A DNA stretch of 64,000 bases, taken from NCBI GenBank assembly GCA_947589545.1, contig CANQBA010000006.1, positions 1-64,000 of the forward strand, written 5' to 3'. The stretch's first letter is position 1. Every line of letters begins with the position of its first letter. This document shows, in pieces, positions 46,572 to 55,352 of this stretch. Under the pieces are notes generated by a model that saw only the letters and a program-made list of their open reading frames with translations, did not search any database and was not told where the DNA came from. The stretch is from an uncultured Oscillospiraceae bacterium (GTDB taxonomy: Bacteria > Bacillota > Clostridia > Oscillospirales > Oscillospiraceae). A program made the translations under genes and the position numbers.

Positions 46572-48602
46572 TTATTTCAGCCCGTAGGGAACGGGTTTTC
46601 CGTAGAGATTGGCCCGGGAGCCGGTGACCGTCAGGCGCAGCTTGTTCTGCCCGGCGGTGAGCAGGCCCGTCAGATCGAAGCGGTGGGGGGCCCAGAAGGA
46701 GACGCCGGCGGGGACGCCGTTGACCGTCAGCTCCGCCATCTCCTCCGCCTCCAGGGTGAGGACGCCCTCCCCCGGCCCTGTTTCCGCCTCGTAGATCTTC
46801 ACCGCCGCGGCGGGATCCTGGGAGACCAGCCGGAAGTCCGGCGCGGGGAGCGCCTTCGGGGCGGGGAGCGCCGGCAGGGCGTCATATTCCGCCTCCGTAC
46901 AGGCGAAAAGCAGGAGGCTTCCCCGGCGCGGGAGGGTGAGGCGCCCCTCAAACCGGGCCGCTTTGCCGCTCCAAAGGTCGTATTGACCGGCCCGGCCCCC
47001 AAAGGGGAGGGCGGCGGGGGTGTGGATGTCCGTCTCCCCGGCGTTGACCAGGAAGACACATTCCGTGCCGTCTTTTGCAAAGCGTATGGCCCGCAGTCCC
47101 GGCTGGGGGGTCTCCGGGCGGATATCCCGCTCCTGGGCCAGCACGTCCCGGGAAAGATTGGGGAAGCGGTTCTCTGGGTCGATGACGGCGGAGAAGCGCC
47201 GCTCGCCGCATAAAAGCCCGCCCGCCTCCTCCCGGCAGTCGTCCCAGAAGCTTTGGGGCAGGTACATAAAGCCGATCTGGTTTTCAAAGAGGGGCGCCAC
47301 GGCCTCCGGCATCAGCTCCCGGTTGCGGCAGAGCACCGCCACGGGGGCGTGCAGGTCGGTGTCAGTCATGAGGCAGGAGACGCGCTTTACATAGTCTGTC
47401 CACCGGCGGTAGTGGGGCCACCAGATGGAGTTAGGGCCCACATCTGGGGGCCGCTCGTCCTTGCGGCGGCCCAGGATGGAGTAGTAGAAGGCGTGGAGTA
47501 TGTACAGATTGACGCCCCGGACGGCCAGATAGTCGATGAACCACTTGATGTCCCCGGCGGTCATGCTCCAGGGGTTGTCCTCCCCGCCGCAGACGCCCAG
47601 GCACTCGTTGGAGTTGCGCCGGCGGCCCAAAAGCCGCGCCGCGTCGGCGGAGCATTTGCCCTGGGCGGAGTCCCGGCCCGTAAGATCCCCCTTCTCCGGG
47701 GCCACCTGGCGGTAGACCAGATCCTGGCCGGGGATGTGGAAGTGGCGCTCCCGCTCGATGTCGTCTGAGGCATCCGGGTGGCCCATGAGGGCGATCCCGT
47801 GATCCCGGCACCAGGCGGACAGGGCGGCGTAGTAGACCTGGTTCTCCCGCTCCATGATCATCCGCTCATAGAGCCGGGTGTCGTCGTTCTCCTCCCCGTC
47901 AAAGAGGGCGAAGAGGCTTTGAAGACTGCCGCCGGCGTCGGTAAAGAGCCGCTCGAAGCCCCGCGTCCAGGGCTTCATGCCGGTGACGCAGCGGCCCGTG
48001 ATGCTGGGCTCGTCGGTGAAAAAGCCCATGACGGTGGAACCGAAATAGTCCTTAAAGCGGCGGTAGTACGCCTCGTGGGTAAGCTCGATAAAGCGGGTCA
48101 CCGCGTCGGGGTTTAAAAGATCCGCGCTCAGGGGGGCGTGGGGCTCGAAGTCGTCCTCGCCGTAGTGGACGCCGCGGATGGTGCCGCGGGTAAAGCGGGC
48201 CACCAAAAACGCGCCGTTTTTTTCCGACAGGATCTCGTCCCCGGCCTCCGGGGCGTCCGTCACCGTGATCCCCCGGCTTGCGTACTCCGGGTGGCCCGCC
48301 GCCACCTGGCCGCAGGCGGAGCCGGAGGGGTACATGCCCTCGTCATAGAACACCACCCGCATCCCCAGCTCCCGGCAGGTCTCCAGGGCGGTGCGGATAT
48401 AGGCGAAAAATTCGCCGGACAGATAGCCGATCCGCCGGGGCAGACCCATCCGCGGGTGGAGCACCACCCCGTCCACGCCGTGGGCGTGGAAGTCCGCCAG
48501 CTGGCGGCGGATCTCCTTGTGGGTCAGGTTTCCGTTTAAAAACCAGAAGGGGATGGGGGTAAATTCAGGGCCGGGATCCTTCAGCATGTCCAAAAGCCGC
48601 AT
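46572..48602 (-). CDS. GH106-like alpha-L-rhamnosidase
   Basis: 676 residues, no signal peptide. The N-terminal barrel shows PIPFWFLNGNLTHKEIRRQL, HGVDGVVLHPRMGLP and VVFYDEGMYPSG, a pattern seen in GH106 and related large hydrolases. MGFFTDEPSITG and GGEDNPWSMTAGDIKW carry acidic residues that could be catalytic. A C-terminal galactose-binding-like beta domain (MAELTVNGVPAGVSFWAPHRFDL) closes the protein. Shorter than typical GH106 (about 1000 residues), so this may be a divergent subgroup. ATG 48602 has GAGGTG 6 nt upstream. Rhamnose removal from RG-I fragments is inferred from context. Confidence 0.7.
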   Translation of the reverse strand: MRLLDMLKDPGPEFTPIPFWFLNGNLTHKEIRRQLADFHAHGVDGVVLHPRMGLPRRIGYLSGEFFAYIRTALETCRELGMRVVFYDEGMYPSGSACGQVAAGHPEYASRGITVTDAPEAGDEILSEKNGAFLVARFTRGTIRGVHYGEDDFEPHAPLSADLLNPDAVTRFIELTHEAYYRRFKDYFGSTVMGFFTDEPSITGRCVTGMKPWTRGFERLFTDAGGSLQSLFALFDGEENDDTRLYERMIMERENQVYYAALSAWCRDHGIALMGHPDASDDIERERHFHIPGQDLVYRQVAPEKGDLTGRDSAQGKCSADAARLLGRRRNSNECLGVCGGEDNPWSMTAGDIKWFIDYLAVRGVNLYILHAFYYSILGRRKDERPPDVGPNSIWWPHYRRWTDYVKRVSCLMTDTDLHAPVAVLCRNRELMPEAVAPLFENQIGFMYLPQSFWDDCREEAGGLLCGERRFSAVIDPENRFPNLSRDVLAQERDIRPETPQPGLRAIRFAKDGTECVFLVNAGETDIHTPAALPFGGRAGQYDLWSGKAARFEGRLTLPRRGSLLLFACTEAEYDALPALPAPKALPAPDFRLVSQDPAAAVKIYEAETGPGEGVLTLEAEEMAELTVNGVPAGVSFWAPHRFDLTGLLTAGQNKLRLTVTGSRANLYGKPVPYGLK

Positions 48603-48667
48603 ATCGATCACCTCAAGACAGCGTCCTTGCGCCGTATAGTATAACTATAAACCCGTTTTCGGATTTG

Positions 48668-49255
48668 TCAATCCTTATGGGGCGGGAGGGGGCCGGAGAG
48701 GATCTGCTTTCCGCCCCGGCCCGGGTCGTCGTGCCGGTGCTTCCAGCGGCGGGCGGTGCGGAAGAAGCAGACGGTATAGCCCACGCAGGATACGGCCCAG
48801 TAGATGAGCACCAACAGGGCGAAGAAGCCCATGAGGGGGATGAACTCCAGCGCCACGTTGCAGGCGAAGACGGCGATGTAGGCCGCCACGGTCAGGAGCT
48901 TCCAGCGGTCCAGCTGCTCCCAGCGCAGAGAGCATTTCTCCGTGTCCTCATACTCCCCCACCCCCCGGGCCAGGAGGATCAGGAGCCAGACGGTGCCGGC
49001 GGTCTCCAGAGCGCTGACAACCAGCCCCAGCAGGCCCGTGGGGGCGAAGTAGTGGGCCAGGGCGGCGTAGACGGCCATGACGGCGGAGAGCCACAGCACA
49101 TGGGAGAAGGCGTAGGAGTTGGCCCGGAGCTTCCAGGCGCTGTAGGCCACTAAGGCGTAGCCCACAAAATCCGGCAGCAGCTCCACGGTGGGGCCCAGGA
49201 AGTTGATGGTGAAGGAGAAAAAGATGAAAATAAGACCGACGGCGATGGGGTACAC
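48668..49255 (-). CDS. Multi-pass membrane protein of unknown function
   Basis: 195 residues with about five or six hydrophobic helices (VGLIFIFFSFTINFLG, LLPDFVGYALVAYSAW, LGLVVSALETAGTVWLLILL, LLTVAAYIAVFACNVAL, FFALLVLIYWAVSCVGYTVC) and a basic C-terminal tail. GTG 49255 has GGGAGG 7 nt upstream. It resembles uncharacterised proteins of Clostridia; no family name can be given. It lies between the binding-protein gene and the GH106-like gene, facing the same way, but is separated from the binding protein by a hairpin terminator. Confidence 0.6.
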   Translation of the reverse strand: MYPIAVGLIFIFFSFTINFLGPTVELLPDFVGYALVAYSAWKLRANSYAFSHVLWLSAVMAVYAALAHYFAPTGLLGLVVSALETAGTVWLLILLARGVGEYEDTEKCSLRWEQLDRWKLLTVAAYIAVFACNVALEFIPLMGFFALLVLIYWAVSCVGYTVCFFRTARRWKHRHDDPGRGGKQILSGPLPPHKD

Positions 49256-49344
49256 GGCCGTCCCTCCCTTCGATGTTCATATTCACGCATTTGTGACGGA
49301 CAGCAGGACGGGCCTGCCGCCTCTCACAAGTCCGGGAAAAGGGC

Positions 49345-49372
49345 GTGCGCCGCGCCTTTCGGCGCGGCGCAC
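49345..49372 (-). terminator. Terminator downstream of the ABC binding-protein gene
   Basis: A 12-bp GC stem (49345-49356 with 49361-49372) with a 4-nt loop is followed on the minus strand by CCCTTTTCCC. The tail is weak, so partial read-through into the enzyme genes is likely. Confidence 0.6.
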
Positions 49373-49413
49373 AAGGAGGTTAATTCGTATGGTGTCTACA
49401 ACAGGTCAGGCGA

Positions 49414-51075
49414 TCAGCCCTGGTTGGCGTGATAGAGATCGTTGATCTCCTGCTTGATAGCCGCGCCGCCCCTGGACTCCCACTCAGCCACAGCGGCCTG
49501 GAACTGCTCCCAGGTGTCAACACCGGCGCAGTAACGGACCTTGGCGTCGTTGAGGGCCTGAGAAATGTTGGTGTTCTCGCTGACGAACGTGGGGGACTGG
49601 AGCTCGTAGGCGGCGGCCACGTCGACGATAGCGGCCTCCTGAGCGACCTTCTGAGCCTCGGTGTAGGCAAGGCCGGGGGCGTCGTCCTTGGCCTGGACAG
49701 CGTCGTCCAGGACGTAGGGCAGGAACGCCTGAGCCTGGTTGATGCCCTGGCTGGGCAGGTTGGCAACGTCGTCAATATCGGAGACGGCATAGCCGTTCTC
49801 GTCGATGTGATAGGTCACGCCCTCAATACCGAAGTCGGCCAGAGCGCGCATCTCCTTGTCGTTCATCTTGTCCAGGAACGCAAGGCAGGCCTTGACATCG
49901 TCCTCGGTCTTGGCGCCGGCCTTGGTGATGAGGAAGCCGCCGTTATACACGTTGGTGCAGGCAGTGCGGCCGTTGATGGCGCCCACCATCACGGACCAGG
50001 CGTTGTTGGGATGCTCGGGATCGGGAGACGGAGTATCGGTGACGGAGGGGATGTTGGCCTCGCCGATGTAGTAACGCCACTGACGGCGTCCGCCGCCGTC
50101 CATGGTGTCCACGAACGCGCCGGTCTGGCCCTTCTGCGTGGCCTCGCCCCAGCCGTCGGTACCGACGGAGGGCCAGTCGGGACGGATGATGCCTTCCTCG
50201 GTGAGCTTACGGAGCCAGTCGCAGGCCTCCTTGAACTCGGCCGTCTCATGGACGGGGACAAGGTTGCCGTCCTGCTCGACCCAGCCTACGCCGCAGCCGA
50301 ACCAGGTGAAGATGACGTCCATCCAGCCCAGATACGAGCCGTTGACCTCAAGGCCGTAGGTGTCCTTCTGGCCGTTGCCGTCGGGATCGTTCTCACGGAA
50401 GGCCTTGAGCATGTTGTAAACGTCGTCCACGGTCTTGGGGGGCTCGGTGAAGCCGAGCTTGTCAGCCCAGTCGCCGCGGTAGCTAAGGCCGTAACGGCCC
50501 AGAGGACGCATCTTGGGGATGGCGATGAGGCCGCCGTTGACGGTGAAGATGTCGCGGATACCGTCGGACATGGTGGCAAGGTTGGGATAGTCGCCGGAAT
50601 CAAGATAGGGGCTGATATCCCAGAAAGCGCCGTTCTGCGCCGCCTGGATGATGGTGGTGGAGATGGTGCCGGTGAAGGCCAGGATCATGGGCATGTTGGC
50701 CGGGTCAAGCAGGGTCATGTTCATGATGTCGCCATAGCCCTCGGAGTTGACGAAGTTCCACTTGGGGGAGACCTTGATGTAGTCCTCGATGGCCTTCTGG
50801 ACAGCGCCGTCGGTGTCGCGGGACTCGGTCATCTCGCCGCCGTAGAAGCCGGGGAGCATGATGGAGACGACAGGCATACCGTCCTTGGTCTCGGTATAGT
50901 TGGCCTTCTGGCCGTCGTCGCCCTTGCTGGTATCGTCGTTCTTGCTGGTGTCGTTGTTGCCCTTGCTGGTGTCGTTGCCGCCCTTGCTGGTGTCGTCACC
51001 GGTGCCGCCGCAGGCGACGAGGGCGAAGACCATCACGAGAGCAAGCAGGAGCGCGATGATTTTTTTCATTTTCAT
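49414..51075 (-). CDS. ABC-transporter oligosaccharide-binding lipoprotein
   Basis: 553 residues, larger than simple sugar-binding proteins and in the size range of the LipO/YtcQ group. A type II signal (KKIIALLLALVMVFALVACG) places the lipidated Cys at about residue 22. A linker with degenerate DTSKG repeats (about 27-55) separates anchor and binding domain. It is expected to capture RG-I oligosaccharides outside the membrane for the two permeases encoded just upstream. AGGAGG lies 8 nt before ATG 51075. Its codon use is strongly biased, as for an abundant protein. No ATPase is encoded nearby; a shared MsmK-like ATPase is likely. Confidence 0.9.
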   Translation of the reverse strand: MKMKKIIALLLALVMVFALVACGGTGDDTSKGGNDTSKGNNDTSKNDDTSKGDDGQKANYTETKDGMPVVSIMLPGFYGGEMTESRDTDGAVQKAIEDYIKVSPKWNFVNSEGYGDIMNMTLLDPANMPMILAFTGTISTTIIQAAQNGAFWDISPYLDSGDYPNLATMSDGIRDIFTVNGGLIAIPKMRPLGRYGLSYRGDWADKLGFTEPPKTVDDVYNMLKAFRENDPDGNGQKDTYGLEVNGSYLGWMDVIFTWFGCGVGWVEQDGNLVPVHETAEFKEACDWLRKLTEEGIIRPDWPSVGTDGWGEATQKGQTGAFVDTMDGGGRRQWRYYIGEANIPSVTDTPSPDPEHPNNAWSVMVGAINGRTACTNVYNGGFLITKAGAKTEDDVKACLAFLDKMNDKEMRALADFGIEGVTYHIDENGYAVSDIDDVANLPSQGINQAQAFLPYVLDDAVQAKDDAPGLAYTEAQKVAQEAAIVDVAAAYELQSPTFVSENTNISQALNDAKVRYCAGVDTWEQFQAAVAEWESRGGAAIKQEINDLYHANQG

Positions 51076-51139
51076 AAAATATCCTCCTATTGATATTTTT
51101 ATGTATTACAAGCGGCCGGAGCCGCCGGTAAACGGGGGA

Positions 51140-52048
51140 TCAGCCCTTCACGGAGCCGACCATGACGCCGGCGGTGAAGTACTTCTGGATGAAGGGGTAG
51201 ACCACCAGAATGGGGACGGTGGCCACCACGGTGGTGGCGTTGCGCACCGCCTTCGTGGGGGGCTGGCCCCAGGCGCCCCAGTCGATGGCCTGATCGGGCA
51301 GGTTGGAGGACTGCATGATGACGCGGCGAAGCACGATCTGCACGACCTCCTTGTTGGGATCCTGGATGTACATCATGGCGCCGAAGTAGCCGTTCCAGTG
51401 GCCCACCGCGTAGAACAGGGACACGGCGGCCAGCACGGGGCCGGACAGGGGGAGCATGATCTTCACGAAGGTGTAAAGGTCGTTGGCGCCGTCAATGATG
51501 GCGGCCTCCTCCAGCTCGTCGGGGATGCCGGCGAAGTAGTTCTTGATGATGATCATGTTGAACGCGCTCATGGCGCCGGGGAGCCACAGGGCCCAGAAGG
51601 TATTTCTGAGCTTCAGCAGCTGGGCGATCAACAGGTAGCTGGGCACCATGCCGCCGCCGAAGAGCATAATGACGATGACCATGTTCATGAAGAAGTTGCG
51701 GCCCTTCAGGTATTTACGGGAGAGGGGGTAGGCCATGGTGCAGGAGACGAACATGTTGATAGCGGTACCCACGACGGTGACGATCACGGAGTTTTTAAGG
51801 CCCTTGAACACCGAGCCGTCCTTCATGATGTAGGTGTAAGCGTTGGTGGAGAAGGTCTTGGGGATGATGAAGAAGGAGCGCTCCAGGATCTCCTTTTCGG
51901 TGGCGAAGGAGGATGCCAGCACATAGAGGAACGGGAGCACGCAGATGAGGGCCGCAAGGCCGGTGATGATGTAGAGGATGACCTGAACCACATTATCGCC
52001 GGGGGAGCGGTGATTGAAGCCGTTGACGACTTTGTCTTTTTTAGCCAT
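51140..52048 (-). CDS. ABC-transporter permease, YtcP/MalG type
   Basis: 302 residues, six predicted membrane helices. The EAA loop reads PDELEEAAIIDGANDLYTFVKIMLPLSGP. N-terminal FLYVLASSFATEKEIL is typical of the YtcP/YesQ group used for rhamnogalacturonan oligosaccharides in Bacillus. GGAGGCGGAGA precedes ATG 52048. It forms the channel with the permease encoded 15 nt upstream. Confidence 0.92.
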   Translation of the reverse strand: MAKKDKVVNGFNHRSPGDNVVQVILYIITGLAALICVLPFLYVLASSFATEKEILERSFFIIPKTFSTNAYTYIMKDGSVFKGLKNSVIVTVVGTAINMFVSCTMAYPLSRKYLKGRNFFMNMVIVIMLFGGGMVPSYLLIAQLLKLRNTFWALWLPGAMSAFNMIIIKNYFAGIPDELEEAAIIDGANDLYTFVKIMLPLSGPVLAAVSLFYAVGHWNGYFGAMMYIQDPNKEVVQIVLRRVIMQSSNLPDQAIDWGAWGQPPTKAVRNATTVVATVPILVVYPFIQKYFTAGVMVGSVKG

Positions 52049-52063
52049 ATTCTCCGCCTCCCA

Positions 52064-53056
52064 TCAATAAAGTCCGGACTCGCCAAGGAGCTTGGCGCAC
52101 TTGTTGGCGCCCAGAACCATGACCAGGCTGACCACGGATTTGAAAAGGCCGGCGGTGGTGGCCATGGAGTACTGGCCGTTGGAGACGCCCTTCAAGTAGA
52201 CGTAGGTGTCGAAGACCTCGGCCACCTTGGCGTTCATGGAGTTGCGCAGCAGGAAGATCTGCTCGTAGCCGGTGTTCAGCAGGGCGCCCACCTTCATGAT
52301 GAGCATGATGACCACGGTGCCCTTGATGCCGGGCAGGGTCACGTGCCACATCAGGTTCCAGCGGCCCGCGCCGTCGATCTTGGCGGCCTCGTAGAGCTGA
52401 GGATCCACGGAGGCCAGGGCCGACAGATAGATGATGGTGCCGTAGCCGGTCTCCTTCCACAGGTTCTGGCCCAGGATCAGGGGGACGAAGTATTTGGGCG
52501 AGCCCATGATGTTGGGGGCATTGCCCGTGCCCACGACGCTCTCGATCATCTTGGTGATGAAGCCGTCCTGGGAGTTGAAGAGCTGGACGGTGAGGGCGTA
52601 CACGATGACCAGGGACACGAAGTGGGGTATGTAGACGAAGGTCTGGCTGACGCGCTTGAACCACATGCAACGAAGCTCATTGAGGATCAGCGCGAAGATG
52701 ATCGGGGCAGGGAACGCGACCAGGAGGTTTGCGAAGGAGATGGCCAGGGTGTTGCGCAGGAGCATCAGGAAGTCCGTGCCCATAAAGAGGCTGCGGAAGT
52801 TCTTGAAGCCCACCTTTTCGCTGGCGAGAATGGCGTTGATAAGTCCGCCGCCGCCGGAGTAGGGGTTGAAGTTTTCAAAGGCCATCACAAGTCCGCCCAT
52901 GGGCAGATAGCAGAAAATCAGCATCCACACAACGCCGGGGAGCAGCATGATATACAGCCAGTAGTGCTGTCTAAGCGCCTTGCCCCAGGTGTTGCCGGTC
53001 TTTTTCTTCTTCACCGCAACGGGCTTTTCAAGGGTGGCAGCTGCCGAATTGCTCAT
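52064..53056 (-). CDS. ABC-transporter permease, LplB/YteP type
   Basis: 330 residues with six helices after a short basic N-terminus (KPVAVKKKKTGNTWGKAL). Characteristic segments are YIMLLPGVVWMLIFCYLPMGGLVMAF and the EAA loop DPQLYEAAKIDGAGRWNLMWHVTLPGI. ATG 53056 is chosen because GGGAGG lies 7 nt upstream and homology starts soon after; an open frame extends further upstream without support. It is the first gene of the transporter operon, divergent from an AraC regulator. Confidence 0.92.
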   Translation of the reverse strand: MSNSAAATLEKPVAVKKKKTGNTWGKALRQHYWLYIMLLPGVVWMLIFCYLPMGGLVMAFENFNPYSGGGGLINAILASEKVGFKNFRSLFMGTDFLMLLRNTLAISFANLLVAFPAPIIFALILNELRCMWFKRVSQTFVYIPHFVSLVIVYALTVQLFNSQDGFITKMIESVVGTGNAPNIMGSPKYFVPLILGQNLWKETGYGTIIYLSALASVDPQLYEAAKIDGAGRWNLMWHVTLPGIKGTVVIMLIMKVGALLNTGYEQIFLLRNSMNAKVAEVFDTYVYLKGVSNGQYSMATTAGLFKSVVSLVMVLGANKCAKLLGESGLY

Positions 53057-53511
53057 TGTATTCCTCCCTTTACTCTTTTTTCCGAACGGCCTCCCGCCCG
53101 GACGCGAAAACGCGCCGGCCCGAACGCCCCTCTCCGATCCCTGCGCCGTCAAGGGACGATCAAGCGGAGCCCGCTCCGCTTGCACAAGGGGACGGCCGTC
53201 CCCTTGTTATGGTATCTTATATTTTAGCGCTATACTGCCCTTTCTTCTCTCCATTTTTGGGGTTATATTGTGCAATTTCGCTTTTTTATTCTGGTAAATT
53301 CAAGATGTTTTTTGTTAAAATCGCCTCTCGAAGCCCCCCCGAAACCCGGTTTTTTGTGACATTTCCGCTAATAGATTTGTGCAAGATGTATATAAAATGT
53401 TAAGAAATTTGTGCGGAATGACAAATTAAAGTCGTTTTTGCAAAACCCTATGGCAAAGGGCGGCGGAGGGTGGTAAAATAGGGGCAGCAGGATAGGAGAG
53501 GGGGAAAATCT
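53057..53511. other. Divergent control region between the ABC operon and the AraC gene
   Basis: No gene is seen in 455 nt. Near the ABC side two hairpins sit at 53161-53182 and 53185-53206. From 53207 to 53450 the sequence is AT-rich, with several TATA-like words on both strands, but no pair with good spacing could be fixed. GTTAAGAAATTTGTGCG and TAGATTTGTGCAAG share ATTTGTGC, a possible regulator site repeat at about 53371-53378 and 53406-53413. A TAAAAT box precedes the AraC start. Confidence 0.5.
53161..53206 (-). promoter_or_regulatory. Tandem hairpins in the 5' leader of the ABC operon
   Basis: CAAGCGGAGC pairs with GCTCCGCTTG (53161-53182), and a 22-bp perfect palindrome CAAGGGGACGG/CCGTCCCCTTG occupies 53185-53206. 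Neither has a T run on the minus strand, so a leader structure or protein site is more likely than termination. Confidence 0.5.
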
Positions 53512-54438
53512 ATGCCGAGGCCGCCCAGGGAGGTCATGGAGTGCCGGGACTATGTACTGCCGCCGGAATTCCCCGTGACGGTACTGACGGGGGAGGAGTG
53601 GCGCATTTCGGACAAGCGCAGTCCGGTGCTCCATTTCCACACCCACATGGAGATCGGCATCTGCCACACGGACCGGGGCGTACTGGGCTTCCGGGACGGG
53701 GACATCCCCTTTGAGGCCGGGGACGTGACGGTCATCGCCGCCGGCACCCCCCACACCACCTGCTCCGCGCCGGGGACGGCGTCCAAGTGGAGCTACATCA
53801 TGGTGGATCCCATCCAGCTCATCGACCCCACCACCTCCTCCATCGAGCTGCCCGTAGCGGAGATGTACACGAAGGTGCTGTACAATTTCAGGGCCATCGT
53901 CTCCCGGGAGCAGGATCCGCTTCTGGGGATGCTGGCCAACGAGGCCGTCCGGGAGATCGTGGAGCAGCGGCCCTATTACCGGCGGTGCGTCCGGGCGCTG
54001 CTGGATATCATTTTAAATAAGCTGTGCCGGCAGGCGGAGAATTGGGAGCCGGAGAAGGGGGAGAAGCCCTTTCACATCTCCCCCGCCCTGCGGTTCGTGG
54101 ACAGGCACTACATGGAGGATCTGCGGATGGACGACCTGGCGGCGGCCTGCAAGATGAGCACCAGCTATTTCCGGCGGGTCTTCACGGAGACCATGGGCCT
54201 GGGGCCGCTGGAATATCTCAACCGGGCCAGGATCACGCGGGCGTGCGGGCTTTTGCAGACGACGGATTCCTCGGTGCTGGAGATCTGCGAGGCGGTGGGG
54301 TTCCGATCCCTGTCCAGCTTCAACCGGCACTTCTCCGCCATCATGGGCCAGCCGCCCACGGTCTGGCGCAGTAAGATCCACGCGGATATGCCGGTGAGCC
54401 TGCGGCGGTATACCGGCTGGGTCACGCCGCCCAGGTGA
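53512..54438 (+). CDS. AraC-family regulator of the pectin locus
   Basis: 308 residues. The N-terminal cupin-like sensor half has SPVLHFHTHMEIGICHTDRG and FEAGDVTVIAAGTPH. The C-terminal double HTH covers about 195-295: DLRMDDLAAACKMSTSYFRRVFTETMGLGPLEYLNRARI and SVLEICEAVGFRSLSSFNRHFSAIMGQPP. AGGAGAGGGGG lies before ATG 53512. It is divergent from the importer operon and codirectional with DUF624, GH115-like and GH28 genes, so it probably activates both sides on binding an RG-I-derived sugar. The inducer is unknown. Confidence 0.9.
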   Translation: MPRPPREVMECRDYVLPPEFPVTVLTGEEWRISDKRSPVLHFHTHMEIGICHTDRGVLGFRDGDIPFEAGDVTVIAAGTPHTTCSAPGTASKWSYIMVDPIQLIDPTTSSIELPVAEMYTKVLYNFRAIVSREQDPLLGMLANEAVREIVEQRPYYRRCVRALLDIILNKLCRQAENWEPEKGEKPFHISPALRFVDRHYMEDLRMDDLAAACKMSTSYFRRVFTETMGLGPLEYLNRARITRACGLLQTTDSSVLEICEAVGFRSLSSFNRHFSAIMGQPPTVWRSKIHADMPVSLRRYTGWVTPPR

Positions 54439-54440
54439 CA

Positions 54441-54489
54441 CTGTCGAAAAAGCCCTGACGGGCTTTTTCCGGCAAGGGGAACGTGCGGG
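54441..54489 (+). repeat. 48-nt hairpin repeat, copy 2 (3' of the AraC gene)
   Basis: It starts CTGTCGAAAAAGCCCTGACG and ends GGGGAACGTGCGGG. It aligns with the minus-strand copy at 4649-4696 with a few substitutions and one extra base. Both copies begin within a few bases of a stop codon and include an AAAGCCC/GGGCTTT stem. Confidence 0.65.
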
Positions 54490-54521
54490 GCCGCCGTATA
54501 GAGAAAAGAGGAGACTTTGAT

Positions 54522-55352
54522 ATGAGCTTTTTCAACAATTTCGCCGGGATGGGCCCCGAGGGGGGGCAGGCGCCGGAGCCCAGGACGGCTCTGGGGCGGT
54601 TCTGGCAGATCTATACCCACCACACCCTGGGCCTTTTGGGGGCGGGGATCCTGGCCGCCGTGACGGCGCTGGTGTATATCGCGGCGGTGTTTCTGGGCGT
54701 CACCAGCCACGGCCTTATCTTCGTGCTGGTGGGCGGGCCCCTGGGCGGGATGCTGGCCATGCCCCAGATCATCGGCGTGGCGGACACGGTGCTGCGGGCC
54801 ATCCGGGGGGAGGCGGGCTTCTGGTGGATGAAATACCGGGCGGCCTGGAAAAAGAACCTGAAGCAGTCCCTGGTCTTCGGCTTTCTGGTGGGGCTTCTCT
54901 GCTCCTTCCAGTATTTCATTCTGCTCCACGCCAGGAACGTGGGGTTCCTCATCTTCGTGCTGATGCTGGCGGGGATGTTCATCTCCGTGGCGGTGGCCAC
55001 CTGGAGCGTGCCTCAGATCGCGCTGATGGATCTGCCCCTGGGGCGGATCCTGGTCAACTCCCTGACCCTGTCCGCCCAGCACCCCGTCAAGACCCTGGCG
55101 GCGGTGGCGGTGACGGTGCTCTACTGGTTTTTCCTGGTGGTGACATACCCCATCTCTTTGCTGGGGTATGTGCTTTTCAACTTCTGGCTGCCCATGCTGG
55201 TGAGTCTTATGACCCTGTGGCGGCCCATCGACGAGGTCTTCTCCATCACGGAGAAGCTGGAGGAGATGGAGGAGCAGAAGCGGGCGGCGGAGAAGGCCGC
55301 CCGGGAGGCGGAGGACGCGGAGGAGACGCCCGCGGAGGGAAAGGAGCGGTAA
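54522..55352 (+). CDS. DUF624 (YesL-like) membrane protein
   Basis: 276 residues, about six helices (LLGAGILAAVTALVYIAAVFL, HGLIFVLVGGPLGGMLAMPQ, SLVFGFLVGLLCSFQYFILL, LIFVLMLAGMFISVAVATW, TLAAVAVTVLYWFFLVVTYP) and a charged coiled-coil tail rich in E, A and K. DUF624 genes such as B. subtilis yesL occur in rhamnogalacturonan clusters beside LplB/YtcP-type importers; the function is unknown. AGAGGAG lies 8 nt before ATG 54522. The coiled tail is longer than usual for the family. The next start follows its stop directly (TAAATG). Confidence 0.82.
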   Translation: MSFFNNFAGMGPEGGQAPEPRTALGRFWQIYTHHTLGLLGAGILAAVTALVYIAAVFLGVTSHGLIFVLVGGPLGGMLAMPQIIGVADTVLRAIRGEAGFWWMKYRAAWKKNLKQSLVFGFLVGLLCSFQYFILLHARNVGFLIFVLMLAGMFISVAVATWSVPQIALMDLPLGRILVNSLTLSAQHPVKTLAAVAVTVLYWFFLVVTYPISLLGYVLFNFWLPMLVSLMTLWRPIDEVFSITEKLEEMEEQKRAAEKAAREAEDAEETPAEGKER

